Shown: positions 34,101 through 41,919, counted from the stretch's first letter. The stretch: DNA of 47,251 nucleotides from UBA9732 sp963609725 (GCA_963609725.1 CAVDLI010000003.1:1-47251), one strand, 5' to 3'. Numbers and translations are program-made. Notes: generated by a model not told the origin, from the letters alone.

Positions 34101-35937
34101 TATTCACATCATGCACAGCAATATTTAGTGAAAAACGTCCGCTTTTTACTAAAGTTTCTGTTAAGTCTAAGAAATCACTAAAAGACAAATTTGAAAGATT
34201 ATTCGCTTGATTTTTAATAAGCTCCAAATTATCAAAATCCAGTGAAATTGCAATAGAACCGTCAAAACTTGTTTCTTTTTGTACAAAATCCTGAGAGCTT
34301 AAGTATTTTTCATACAATAAAATATATGAGGATGGAACAAGATTATCAAAATATAACTTTATATCTAAAGTTCTTTGTTCATTTGTGTATAAAATAGAAG
34401 TGTTAAGTTCATTTTGGATAGAAATTGATGCATCAAATCCACTTTCTTTTGAATATGAAAGAGAGCCTGTTGTTTGTTTTGACAGTGCTGCACATAAGAA
34501 ATTTGATATCATTGCATTAGCATTTGAAATAATTATGTTTTGACCATTTTGTTCTTTTTGGTTATCTAAGTTAAGAACAAGTGATGCATCTGCATTAAGA
34601 TTAGAAGTAAAAGTCCCCAATAATTCATTTGAACTTTTTCCAAAAATTGAAGAACTTAATCTTAAATCAATATTTTGCTCTTTAAGAGAAAAATCCAAAT
34701 TCATATTAGAACCCGTAATGTTTTCTAATGTGAATTCATCTAGATTTTTTGCACTGATTTTTCCAAGTGAAAGTCTGCCAAGTGCATTTGAAAAATCTAA
34801 TGAAGAATCAATATTTGCATCTATATTTTGAGCTTTTATATTGTATTTTGAATACTGTACTATTATTTCTAATATATTTGTATAAACACTTATTCCTGTG
34901 TCATTCCCAACTTCAGTATTCAGTTCAATATTGTTCATTTGGGCACTTATATCTAAATTTTTGGCTTCAAAATTTGCTGCAAGAATTGAACCCTTTACTG
35001 CTAAATTAATGTTAGTTGTTTTGTTGTTTTCAATACTATTTTCATTATTGTTTTCAATATTGCTTCCAATATCAAAAACAAAAGTTGCACCGTCAATGAG
35101 AGTTTTGTAATCATCATAAAACGCTGTAATATTTTGAGAATAAAGTGCAATATTAGCTGTCTCGTCTTGATATTTTGCAATGGTAGACAAGTTCTCTACA
35201 TAAACTGACCTGTTTAATTTATCACTGTAAGATGTTTTTTCTATTGACGCTGATAGTACAAAATCTTTATCAATAGATGCTCTTATATCTTCAAGAGAAA
35301 TATTAGAATTAAATGAAAGAGCGTTGTACAAAGCATTAAGATAAGGAATATTGATTGTAGCACTATCAAATGAAAAGTTTTTCCCAAATTCAGCTTGAGC
35401 ATTTATATTACTAACTGTGCTCTCAAAATCCATGTATGAAATATCAATTGTTGCATTAGATACATTCAACGATATTGTGAATTTCAAATCACTTGCATTT
35501 GTGGTTGTATTTTGTAAGGTATCTGTCTTTTGGTTAACTCTCAAAATCAATTGCTGTAAACTAGAAATTGTTACATCGTTAATAGTGGCATTTGGGTTAT
35601 ATATTGTAATGTCTAAATGAGTGTTTCCAATTCCAAGTACAGCTTTAATGACATTCCAAAGACTTGTTGAGATTTCAATACTATCAATTGTTGCAATCTC
35701 ATTTCCTTGTGTTGATATTTGTACGTTGTTTATCTCTATAGATTTCATTAGAGTGCTGTCAACAGTTTCAACTGTAATATCTAACCCCAAGTCTCCAACT
35801 TCAAGGAAATTCTGGACTTCTCTTTCAACTTTTGTAAATCCATTTTGCACTGCGTTGGAAAAAAGCACGGCACAAAGCACGAAAGAACAAAGAACTATAG
35901 AGACAATTACAGCTGATGCAGTTACTCGGAACCTCAT
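31138..35937 (-). CDS. tamB: TamB-family translocation and assembly protein
   Basis: TamB-like proteins are long periplasmic beta-groove proteins that span to the outer membrane, acting in barrel assembly or lipid transport. An N-terminal anchor (residues about 6-28) is followed by some 1500 residues of repeated amphipathic beta pattern. The C-terminal TamB domain (about 1150-1599) holds the conserved SETDILALLGQTIL-type segment and ends in GFGVTKRIQF. Asn and Ser are abundant. I place the start at ATG 35937, because the promoter leaves almost no leader; GTG two codons upstream would precede the predicted transcription start. Confidence 0.9.
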   Translation of the reverse strand: MRFRVTASAVIVSIVLCSFVLCAVLFSNAVQNGFTKVEREVQNFLEVGDLGLDITVETVDSTLMKSIEINNVQISTQGNEIATIDSIEISTSLWNVIKAVLGIGNTHLDITIYNPNATINDVTISSLQQLILRVNQKTDTLQNTTTNASDLKFTISLNVSNATIDISYMDFESTVSNINAQAEFGKNFSFDSATINIPYLNALYNALSFNSNISLEDIRASIDKDFVLSASIEKTSYSDKLNRSVYVENLSTIAKYQDETANIALYSQNITAFYDDYKTLIDGATFVFDIGSNIENNNENSIENNKTTNINLAVKGSILAANFEAKNLDISAQMNNIELNTEVGNDTGISVYTNILEIIVQYSKYNIKAQNIDANIDSSLDFSNALGRLSLGKISAKNLDEFTLENITGSNMNLDFSLKEQNIDLRLSSSIFGKSSNELLGTFTSNLNADASLVLNLDNQKEQNGQNIIISNANAMISNFLCAALSKQTTGSLSYSKESGFDASISIQNELNTSILYTNEQRTLDIKLYFDNLVPSSYILLYEKYLSSQDFVQKETSFDGSIAISLDFDNLELIKNQANNLSNLSFSDFLDLTETLVKSGRFSLNIAVHDVNIEKKAYSGAVTYEAKLNGTLFDVNTFAISTGGLRLSFAGNLDYKNFIPDGMLLLQRANDGMELAKLDFTSINGTLLYNFSLTSPLVKDSSIEGTLNWQTAQMITASAVAKSPYIYGQILPFEVTVIKSPFKVLVKSDNLDLEVYLSSQSALSIIGEAKNLAVNATDTLTVGLDVNLNVSYDLLTGAVNSYLDDLIIRVSDLLEFGFSTHFTDKEIEIKEVFFTQGGNKTSFDGSAKISFSNINDLISFDTEKIKAVIDLQETQESNSSNPRTYIKGTITQGSYYLEANLYSFFNITVNLLGSKGNGFHAFGSVFWGSNNANGFTFNSQYKDGTLGFYDAYGQIGNLTLSNIGLTLDFNKMATEISFSFKNVVDRIVDEDPVQSGTITLTGKLETLASGLFSLIAGLESDVSFKLGLSNFHLEDGYSIPDTSMEIKYSKGMISVDGSLVRGSFNINDGYLDLHIDKEFLFGFDAKGYVGKNVDLMVENIFFPLPLIMQFTDFILFGFNKGDITGDVLIKGPIEDPSFYGMLYCQLYEMTLVYVPEQPLIVNSIAINVQGHEFTIPKMPFTGYSNIDGRFLSGFVSYTMDINNYIMTNMEVAVDVESPADIWYPMIISDSSEIEVRGDATGHVVYGISGGRAYLICDALASNTLIDFKIEDKPDWIYLIVEAIDLDLTITTANDVEFCYPEKDSSFINFTLNEGETVKIKHDSQTKKIDTSGTFSFKTGQVYYFQNDFYITEGSLDLSPKKYSSNPNSISFQLNLTAKLKDYDSSGNKIEIYLILQNATLDNISPRFTSTPIMSETDILALLGQTILPSSTFDQSVSVASVASLVAATTDAFTRLGLIESNSNYSVSSLIRNSLGLDIFSLRSSILQNIIIDALPGELSSSKNISLLSRYLDGTSLFAGSYISSGVFAQLSLMLKADRTGKTETSSGYFLSSDLLLDTEFSIDWDNPIGTFTIFTKPQELSPLNILDNIGFGVTKRIQF

Positions 35938-35945
35938 TTCCACTG

Positions 35946-35974
35946 ATTATAGCAACTAGAACGATGTCGCTCAA
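35946..35974 (-). promoter_or_regulatory. Promoter directly abutting the tamB start codon
   Basis: On the minus strand TTGAGC (35974-35969), a 17-bp spacer, and a perfect TATAAT (35951-35946) end only 8 nt before ATG 35937. Transcription would begin 1-3 nt before, or at, the start codon, giving a leaderless mRNA. No Shine-Dalgarno sequence is present, which agrees. Its -35 touches the -35 of the opposite tmk promoter. Confidence 0.75.
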
Positions 35975-36003
35975 TTGAATAGTATGTATTTTGTGTGTAT
36001 ATT
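35975..36003 (+). promoter_or_regulatory. Promoter of tmk
   Basis: TTGAAT (35975-35980), a 17-bp spacer and TATATT (35998-36003) point to tmk. The -35 begins at the base after the divergent tamB -35, so polymerase could hold only one of the two at a time. Confidence 0.62.
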
Positions 36004-36034
36004 AAAGCCCAGTTTAATGTTGTTGGGAGTTAAA

Positions 36035-36646
36035 ATGGCTGTTATTCAAAAAAATTTTTGGGTCTTGGAAGGCTTAGATGGCGCAGGAACAACAACGCAG
36101 CTTAAAAACTTAGAAAAATACCTTTCTTCAAAAGGCCAAAAAATTCATTGTACGGCTGAACCCACTATTTATGAAACTGGAAAGTTTATAAGAAAAGTTT
36201 TATCCGGTGAAATTAAAGTCCCCCAGTCTACTATTGCATACCTTTTTGCAGCTGACAGAGATAACCATTTGAATAATCCGTCTTATGGAATTCTATCCCA
36301 TATAAATAAAGATGAAATTGTAGTAACAGATAGATACTTTTTTTCTTCACTTGCATATCAAAGCATTGGTTTTGATTATGATAAAATTTTGTCTCTTAAC
36401 AGTGCATTCCCTTATCCTGAATTTGTTATTTTTATAGATACGCCACTTAAATCTTGCCTTGAGCGTATTGATTTAAGAGGCAAAGAAAAAGAAATATATG
36501 AAAAACTGGATTATCAGCGCCAAGTTCTTGAAAATTACGAAAGAATTTTTTCATCACTCCCCTCTGGATGCAAATTGATACGAATAGACGGTTCAAAAAC
36601 CAAAGAAGAAATTTTTTCATGTATAATTAAGGCTCTTGAAATTTGA
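36035..36646 (+). CDS. tmk: Thymidylate kinase with an altered P-loop
   Basis: It phosphorylates dTMP to dTDP. I start at ATG 36035, which has GGGAG 7 nt upstream; earlier in-frame ATGs lack one. The 203-residue product has FWVLEGLDGAG, TDRYFFSSLAYQS (the DRY motif) and a LID-like RIDLRGKEKEIYEKLD. The P-loop is GLDGAGTTTQ, where Thr 19 replaces the invariant Walker A Lys. The rest of the fold looks intact. This may be a lineage variant with a basic residue supplied from elsewhere. No other tmk is in the window. Confidence 0.9.
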   Translation: MAVIQKNFWVLEGLDGAGTTTQLKNLEKYLSSKGQKIHCTAEPTIYETGKFIRKVLSGEIKVPQSTIAYLFAADRDNHLNNPSYGILSHINKDEIVVTDRYFFSSLAYQSIGFDYDKILSLNSAFPYPEFVIFIDTPLKSCLERIDLRGKEKEIYEKLDYQRQVLENYERIFSSLPSGCKLIRIDGSKTKEEIFSCIIKALEI

Positions 36647-36658
36647 CTTTTACTCAAT

Positions 36659-36689
36659 TTTGTTGCCATTTGTTGCATTTTTTTGTTGC
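36659..36689 (+). promoter_or_regulatory. Repeat element before the nucleoside ABC transporter operon
   Basis: TTGTTGC occurs three times (36660-36666, 36670-36676, 36683-36689), the first two exactly 10 bp apart. The 20-mer TTTGTTGCCATTTGTTGCAT (36659-36678), read on the other strand, matches the element before the binding-protein gene (40480-40499) at 19 of 20 positions. The third copy overlaps the candidate -35. It is a probable binding site for a shared regulator. Confidence 0.68.
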
Positions 36690-36713
36690 GTTCTCTTAAT
36701 TTTATGATAGCAT
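36686..36713 (+). promoter_or_regulatory. Candidate promoter of the transporter operon
   Basis: TTGCGT (36686-36691), a 16-bp spacer and TAGCAT (36708-36713) are the best-spaced pair. TATGAT (36703-36708) is an alternative -10. The repeat element ends 7 bp before this -35, the same distance as at the binding-protein promoter. Confidence 0.42.
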
Positions 36714-36752
36714 TATTTTGATAAACCTCGAAAAAAAAGGAAGAGGACAGCC

Positions 36753-38285
36753 GTGCAGAATAATTGTGCAATAGAACTTAAAGGTATATCCAAGACCTTT
36801 GGAAAAATAGTTGCTAATGACAACATTAACTTATCCATAAACAGGGGTGAAATTCTGTGTCTGCTTGGTGAAAATGGAAGTGGCAAGACAACGCTCATGA
36901 ACATGCTCTCTGGCATATATCAGCCTGATGGTGGAACAATTTATAAAGATGGAAAACCTGTCTCAATTCGTTCCCCAAGAGATGCTTATGACCTGGGTAT
37001 TGGTATGATACACCAACATTATCATCTCGTAGATGTTTTCACAGTAGCTCAAAACATTATCCTGGGCTTAGATGATGGCAAGATGGATTTGGGTGCCGTA
37101 AATGAGAAAGTTAAAGACATATGTGACAGATACGGATTTGATATAGACCCCAAAAAGAAAATTTATGATATGTCTGTTTCTCAAAAACAAACAGTTGAAA
37201 TCGTAAAAGTTCTTTACAGAGGTGCAGAAATCCTTATTTTAGACGAGCCAACAGCTGTTCTTACTCCTCAAGAGACAGACAAACTTTTTGCTGTTCTTAG
37301 GAACATGAAAGCTGATAATAAAGCAATTGTCCTAATTACACATAAACTTGCTGAAGTTTTGGATGTTTCTGATAAAGTTGCTATTCTTCGTAAAGGCAAG
37401 TACATTGGCACAGTTGATACAAAAACAGCAAGTGCACAATCTCTTACAGACATGATGGTGGGACATTCTGTAAAACTTAACATAGACCGCCCTAAATATG
37501 ACAATCCACAAGATAAGCTTGTTATTGAGGGTCTTACTGTTGTAGACAACGAAGGAATTAAAAAACTTGATAATGTTTCATTCACAGCTAAAGCTGGTGA
37601 AATTCTTGGTATTGCAGGTATTGCTGGTTCTGGACAAAAAGAACTTCTTGAATCAATATCTGGCCTCTACCCTGTTCTGGAAGGTTCTATAACATTTAAC
37701 GGTGAAGATGGTTCTTCTATTGAACTTGTAGGCAAAACTCCAATGCAAATCAAGAATATTGGTGTTGGAATGGGATTTGTCCCAGAAGACAGGCTTGGTA
37801 TGGGTCTTGTTGGTTCCATGGGTATGACAGGTAATATGATGCTACGCTCTTGGAAAAAAGGGAAAAGTGTTTTCTTTGACAAAAGGAACCCTGAAAAACT
37901 GGCAAATACTGTTTGGAAAGATCTTGATGTCCAAACTCCTTCTACCTCATTCCCCGTTAGAAGAATGAGTGGTGGAAATATTCAAAAGGTTCTTGTAGGA
38001 AGAGAAATTGCATCAAATCCTCCTGTACTTCTTACTGCATACGCTGTTAGAGGTTTGGATATTAACACTTCTTATGCAATATATCGCTTGTTAAATGCAC
38101 AAAAAATGAATGGTTCTGCTGTTCTTTATATTGGAGAAGAATTGGATGTTCTTCTTGAACTGTGTGACAGAATTCTTGTTCTTTGTGGCGGACAAGTAAG
38201 TGGAATTGTTGATGCAAGAAACACAACAAAAGAGGAGATAGGCTTCATGATGACCACTGTTGGTGGCAAGGGAGGTGATAAATGA
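36753..38285 (+). CDS. Nucleoside ABC transporter, dual-domain ATPase
   Basis: This is the ATPase of a BmpA/PnrA-type (YufO-like) nucleoside importer. It has two ABC domains in 510 residues. The first has Walker A GENGSGKTT (about residues 36-44), signature MSVSQKQTVEI and Walker B ILILDEPTAVLTP. The second has the degenerate Walker A GIAGSGQKELL and signature RMSGGNIQKVLVGREIASNPPVLL with RGLD. That asymmetry is normal for the sugar/nucleoside subclass. The start is GTG, with GGAAGAGG upstream. It overlaps the next gene by 4 nt. Confidence 0.92.
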   Translation: MQNNCAIELKGISKTFGKIVANDNINLSINRGEILCLLGENGSGKTTLMNMLSGIYQPDGGTIYKDGKPVSIRSPRDAYDLGIGMIHQHYHLVDVFTVAQNIILGLDDGKMDLGAVNEKVKDICDRYGFDIDPKKKIYDMSVSQKQTVEIVKVLYRGAEILILDEPTAVLTPQETDKLFAVLRNMKADNKAIVLITHKLAEVLDVSDKVAILRKGKYIGTVDTKTASAQSLTDMMVGHSVKLNIDRPKYDNPQDKLVIEGLTVVDNEGIKKLDNVSFTAKAGEILGIAGIAGSGQKELLESISGLYPVLEGSITFNGEDGSSIELVGKTPMQIKNIGVGMGFVPEDRLGMGLVGSMGMTGNMMLRSWKKGKSVFFDKRNPEKLANTVWKDLDVQTPSTSFPVRRMSGGNIQKVLVGREIASNPPVLLTAYAVRGLDINTSYAIYRLLNAQKMNGSAVLYIGEELDVLLELCDRILVLCGGQVSGIVDARNTTKEEIGFMMTTVGGKGGDK

Positions 38286-39382
38286 AAACTGAACAAAAAA
38301 CACCTCTTATAAGGTTGGCAAAAAGAGCTTCTATGAGCCCTAAAAAAATATGGGGTATAAGAATTGGTTCCATACTTGTTGCTCTGCTGTTGGGATGTAT
38401 TCCAATTCTTATAACAAAAAATAATCCATTTGAAGCTTATATTGTAATTATTCAAGGTTCTTTAGGAACGTCTTATTACTTGAAACAAACAATTAAAAAG
38501 ATGATTCCTTTATTGGGAAGTGCTCTAGCCATTGCTCCATGTTTCAAAATGAAATTTTGGAATATTGGAGGAGAAGGTCAAATTACAGCAGGTGCAATAT
38601 GTGCCTCATTTTTTGCTATAACATTTGGTAAAACAATGCCACAAGTACCTCTTTTGATAATAATGGCAATTTCTGCTGTAATTGGTGGTGCTGTTTGGGC
38701 CATGATTCCTGGTTTTTTCAAAGCAAAATACAATACAAATGAGACTTTGTTCACTTTAATGATGAATTATATTGCAATTGGTATTGTTTCTTGGCTTCAA
38801 GGTGGCCCTTGGGAAGGTCGCCCCGGAACACAGCAGATACCTTTATTTGAGAAAACTGCATTACTTCCATCGCTTTTTGGAATACACATTGGTTGGATCA
38901 TTGTTATTGTTTTAGTCTTCTTTATGCATATTTATATGAATAAAACAAAACATGGTTATGAGGTTGCTGTTATTGGAGACTCTCTTAACACAGCACGTTA
39001 TGCAGGAATGAACGTTGGCTGGGTCATGGTACGAACAATGTTACTATCAGGTGCAATTTGTGGCATTGTTGGTTACATACTCGTTTCTGGTCAAAATAAA
39101 ACTATTACAGCAAACGTTGCCGGTGGAATTGGTTTTACAGCAATAACAGTTGCGTGGTTGGGACACTTAAATGCCTTTGCAATGATTGTCATTTCATTTA
39201 TTCTTGCAATCCTTGGTGTTGGATCCAGCTATCTACAGCAAAAACTTGGTGTTCCTTCTGCAATTTCTGAAATTGTTTCTGGAATACTTCTCTTTTGTAT
39301 GTTAGGGTGCGAATTCTTTATAAACTTTAGAATGATTATAAGAAAACCTAATTTTGCAAATTCACAGGAGGGAAATAAATGA
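38282..39382 (+). CDS. Nucleoside ABC transporter permease (first)
   Basis: Membrane subunit of the importer, of the BPD_transp_2 family. The 366-residue product has about eight to ten hydrophobic helices. MKFWNIGGEGQITAGAICASFFA and NETLFTLMMNYIAIGIVSWLQGGPW are family motifs, and the conserved loop RYAGMNVGWVM contacts the ATPase. It overlaps the ATPase gene and the next permease gene by 4 nt each (ATGA), so the three are translationally coupled. Confidence 0.92.
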   Translation: MKTEQKTPLIRLAKRASMSPKKIWGIRIGSILVALLLGCIPILITKNNPFEAYIVIIQGSLGTSYYLKQTIKKMIPLLGSALAIAPCFKMKFWNIGGEGQITAGAICASFFAITFGKTMPQVPLLIIMAISAVIGGAVWAMIPGFFKAKYNTNETLFTLMMNYIAIGIVSWLQGGPWEGRPGTQQIPLFEKTALLPSLFGIHIGWIIVIVLVFFMHIYMNKTKHGYEVAVIGDSLNTARYAGMNVGWVMVRTMLLSGAICGIVGYILVSGQNKTITANVAGGIGFTAITVAWLGHLNAFAMIVISFILAILGVGSSYLQQKLGVPSAISEIVSGILLFCMLGCEFFINFRMIIRKPNFANSQEGNK

Positions 39383-40365
39383 ATACATTAATTGCTCTCA
39401 TAGCCGCTGCAGGAAGTTTTGGCACGGTTTTAATGTTTGGAACTTTAGGTGAAATCTTAACAGAAAAATCAGGCAACCTTAATTTGGGAGTTGAAGGTAT
39501 CATGTACATTGGTGGTGCCTTTGGTCTTGCTGGTGCTTATTCGTATGAGGCTGCTGTTGGAGTTGGAAGTTCAAGCGGATTTATTGCAATAATTGTTGCC
39601 ATTCTTGCATCTTTTGCAAGTGGCGCTGTTGCATCCCTTATATACTCTTTTATAACTATTACTCTAAGAGCAAATCAAAACGTAACCGGTTTAGCACTCA
39701 CCATTTTTGGTACAGGAGTTGCAAAATTTACAGGAGAATTTATGAGACATGCTGTAGGTGGATTTGTCACACTCAGCAATCCTCTAAAAGATGCTTTCTC
39801 GTTTGTTCCGTTCCCAACGGTACTACGAAATATTCCAGTACTTGGTCCAACAATTTTCTCTCAAACTATTTTCTTTTATCTAGGAATTTTGCTTGCTGTT
39901 TGTATGAATTTCTTTTTCAATAAAACAAAGAAAGGTTTATATCTAAGAGCTGTTGGAGAGTCTCCAGTTACTGCTGATGCTGCAGGAATTAATATGACTT
40001 TGTATAGATATACTGCTACAATTATTGGAGGTGGAATATCTGCAGTTGGTGGAATGATTTACGTCATGACAACAGGAGGATGTACTTGGAATGAGTCTTC
40101 ACTCAGTGGAATTGGTTGGCTTGCTGTTGCACTAGTAATTTTCTGTATGTGGCGTCCTCTAAATGCTATTTGGGGTTCAGTTCTTTTTGGAGCTCTGAAG
40201 ATTATGTATTTACGTGTAATTCTTAAATTCTTCCCTACAGAATTATACAAAACACTTCCTTATGTTGTAACTCTTATTGTTCTTATATTTACAAGCATGA
40301 GACATTCAAAAGACAAACAACCTCCCGCATCTTTGGGATTTAACTACTTTAGAGAAGATAGATAA
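39379..40365 (+). CDS. Nucleoside ABC transporter permease (second)
   Basis: The second membrane subunit has 328 residues. LGEILTEKSGNLNLGVEGIMYIGG near the N-terminus is the hallmark of this subunit type, followed by ANQNVTGLALTIFGTG and the coupling motif AVGESPVTADAAGINMTLYRY. It ends the three-gene transcript, and a strong terminator lies about 20 nt after its stop. Confidence 0.92.
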   Translation: MNTLIALIAAAGSFGTVLMFGTLGEILTEKSGNLNLGVEGIMYIGGAFGLAGAYSYEAAVGVGSSSGFIAIIVAILASFASGAVASLIYSFITITLRANQNVTGLALTIFGTGVAKFTGEFMRHAVGGFVTLSNPLKDAFSFVPFPTVLRNIPVLGPTIFSQTIFFYLGILLAVCMNFFFNKTKKGLYLRAVGESPVTADAAGINMTLYRYTATIIGGGISAVGGMIYVMTTGGCTWNESSLSGIGWLAVALVIFCMWRPLNAIWGSVLFGALKIMYLRVILKFFPTELYKTLPYVVTLIVLIFTSMRHSKDKQPPASLGFNYFREDR

Positions 40366-40384
40366 AGTTATATGTTTTAATTCT

Positions 40385-40413
40385 AACGGCTGGCTAATCA
40401 CCAGCCGTTTTTT
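40385..40413 (+). terminator. Intrinsic terminator of the transporter operon
   Basis: AACGGCTGG (40385-40393) and CCAGCCGTT (40401-40409) form a perfect 9-bp stem with a 7-nt loop and a TTTTTT tail. It isolates the ATPase/permease genes from the binding-protein gene, which needs its own promoter. Confidence 0.93.
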
Positions 40414-40445
40414 AATAAGAGTTTTTTGCTTATAAGATGCTCGTA

Positions 40446-40499
40446 ATTTGTTACATTTTTTTAATCAACTAAAAGATGAATGCAACAAATAGCAACAAA
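40446..40499 (+). promoter_or_regulatory. Repeat element before the binding-protein gene
   Basis: ATGCAACAAATAGCAACAAA (40480-40499) is the inverse of the 36659-36678 element with one mismatch, and its two GCAACAA half-sites are again 10 bp apart. ATTTGTTACATTTTTTT (40446-40462) matches 36668-36684 at 16 of 17 positions. Together they form an inverted pair about 21 bp apart, upstream of the -35. Confidence 0.7.
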
Positions 40500-40505
40500 T
40501 TTTTC

Positions 40506-40533
40506 TTGCTAACCACAAAAACTGTGTTAGAAT
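40506..40533 (+). promoter_or_regulatory. Promoter of the binding-protein gene
   Basis: TTGCTA (40506-40511), a 16-bp spacer and TAGAAT (40528-40533). The predicted start near 40540 places the GCGG-TTTT-CCGC hairpin at the very 5' end of the mRNA. Confidence 0.6.
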
Positions 40534-40544
40534 TAAAACAACAA

Positions 40545-40590
40545 GCGGTTTTCCGCACAATCACGTTAATGGGGGCCGGTACCCTGTAAA
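40545..40590 (+). other. GC-rich structured leader of the binding-protein mRNA
   Basis: A UUUU tetraloop hairpin (GCGG 40545-40548, CCGC 40553-40556) is followed by a GC-rich patch with GGGGGCCGG and GGTACCC (about 40571-40586) in an otherwise AT-rich leader. It could protect the 5' end or be part of a small regulatory RNA fold. I cannot match it to a known riboswitch. Confidence 0.45.
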
Positions 40591-40606
40591 AAAAAGGAGA
40601 AAATGT

Positions 40607-41818
40607 ATGAAAAAAGCATTTGTCGCAATTCTTATTGTTCTTCTTGCAATGTCAGCTGTTTTTGCTGGTGGTGCTGAAGAAAAGAAAGCAACAGAAGAAA
40701 AAGTTACAAAAATTGGCTTTGTTGTAATTGGTTCTGAAAATGACCAAGGTTACACTTACAACTTCATGAATGGAATGAATGCAGCTGTTGAGAAACTGTT
40801 GGCAGATGGTTATAACATTAGTCTTTCAATAAAGAGAGATATTAATGAAGATTCATCTTGTGTTGATGCAAACGCTGCTCTTGCGGCAGAAGGCTGTGAA
40901 GTGATTTTTAACAATAGCTATGGTTTTGAGCAGTACATGCAACAAGTTGCAGACGAATTCCCAAATGTTAAATTCATTTCATTGACAAACTGCAACTCTC
41001 AAATTGATGGAAGAGACAACACATACAATGCATTTGCAGCTATTTATGAAGGCCGTTACATTGCTGGAGTTGCTGCTGGTATGAAACTTCAACAATTAAT
41101 TGATGAAGGAAAGATTAAAGCAGATGAGGCAGTTATTGGTTATGTTGGTGCATATTCATTTGCAGAAGTTGTTTCTGGTTTCTCTGCATACTATCTTGGA
41201 GCAAGAAGTGTATGTCCAAGTGCTACAATGTTAGTACAGTTCGTAGGCTCATGGTCAAACCCAACTCTTGAAGCAGAAGCAGCTCAGGCATTGATTGACA
41301 AGGGTGCAGTCATTATTAGCCAGCACAGTGATAACACAACTCCTGCTACAACAGCACAGAAGGCTGGTGTATTCCACACAGGTTATAACAATGACATGAC
41401 AGGTGTTGCTCCCCAAGCTTCTCTACTCTCTTGTAGAATTGACTGGACAAATTATTTCTACACATACATTGCTAATTACATTGATGGCGTAGAAAATCCA
41501 CATGATTATTGTGGTGAAATGGGCAAAGGCGAAGTTGTTGTTACACCACTTAACACAGCAATTGCTGCTCCTGGAACACAAGAAGCAATGGATAAAGCAG
41601 AAAAAGCTATTGCTGACGGCTCACTCCATATTTTTGACCTTTCTAAATTTACAGTTGATGGTGGAAAGACTCCTACCAATGAACTTCTTTATGATAGTTT
41701 TGCAGCTGTTCAAGGAAATGCAACATATGATGGTTATTTCCATGAATCAGAACTCCAGTCTGCTCCATACTTTGTTGGAAGAATTGACGGAATTACATGG
41801 CTCAACGCAGCATATTGA
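40607..41818 (+). CDS. Nucleoside-binding protein, BMP (PnrA-like) family
   Basis: This periplasmic substrate-binding subunit goes with the adjacent ABC transporter. It has a signal peptide (MKKAFVAILIVLLAMSAVFA) and then GGAEEKK. There is no Cys at the cleavage site, so it is probably soluble, unlike the PnrA lipoprotein of T. pallidum. Family segments are IGFVVIGSENDQGYTYNFMNG, IFNNSYGFEQYMQQVADEFPNVKFI, YEGRYIAGVAAGMK and VIISQHSDNTTPATTAQKAGV. The 403-residue length is slightly long. Ligand identity (purine or other nucleoside) is inference. It has a strong ribosome-binding site and its own promoter and terminator. Confidence 0.88.
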   Translation: MKKAFVAILIVLLAMSAVFAGGAEEKKATEEKVTKIGFVVIGSENDQGYTYNFMNGMNAAVEKLLADGYNISLSIKRDINEDSSCVDANAALAAEGCEVIFNNSYGFEQYMQQVADEFPNVKFISLTNCNSQIDGRDNTYNAFAAIYEGRYIAGVAAGMKLQQLIDEGKIKADEAVIGYVGAYSFAEVVSGFSAYYLGARSVCPSATMLVQFVGSWSNPTLEAEAAQALIDKGAVIISQHSDNTTPATTAQKAGVFHTGYNNDMTGVAPQASLLSCRIDWTNYFYTYIANYIDGVENPHDYCGEMGKGEVVVTPLNTAIAAPGTQEAMDKAEKAIADGSLHIFDLSKFTVDGGKTPTNELLYDSFAAVQGNATYDGYFHESELQSAPYFVGRIDGITWLNAAY

Positions 41819-41838
41819 TTTTCAAATATTACAAATTA

Positions 41839-41869
41839 TTAGAGCTCCCGGGTTGGGAGCTCTAATTTT
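41839..41869 (+). terminator. Intrinsic terminator of the binding-protein gene
   Basis: TTAGAGCTCCC (41839-41849) and GGGAGCTCTAA (41855-41865) form a perfect 11-bp stem with a 5-nt loop, followed by TTTTA. It lies in the convergent gap with adk and may serve both directions, though the T-tract is short. Confidence 0.88.
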
Positions 41870-41919
41870 ATATAAATAAATGGATTAATTTTTTGAAGTT
41901 AGATATAAGTTAATTCTTT

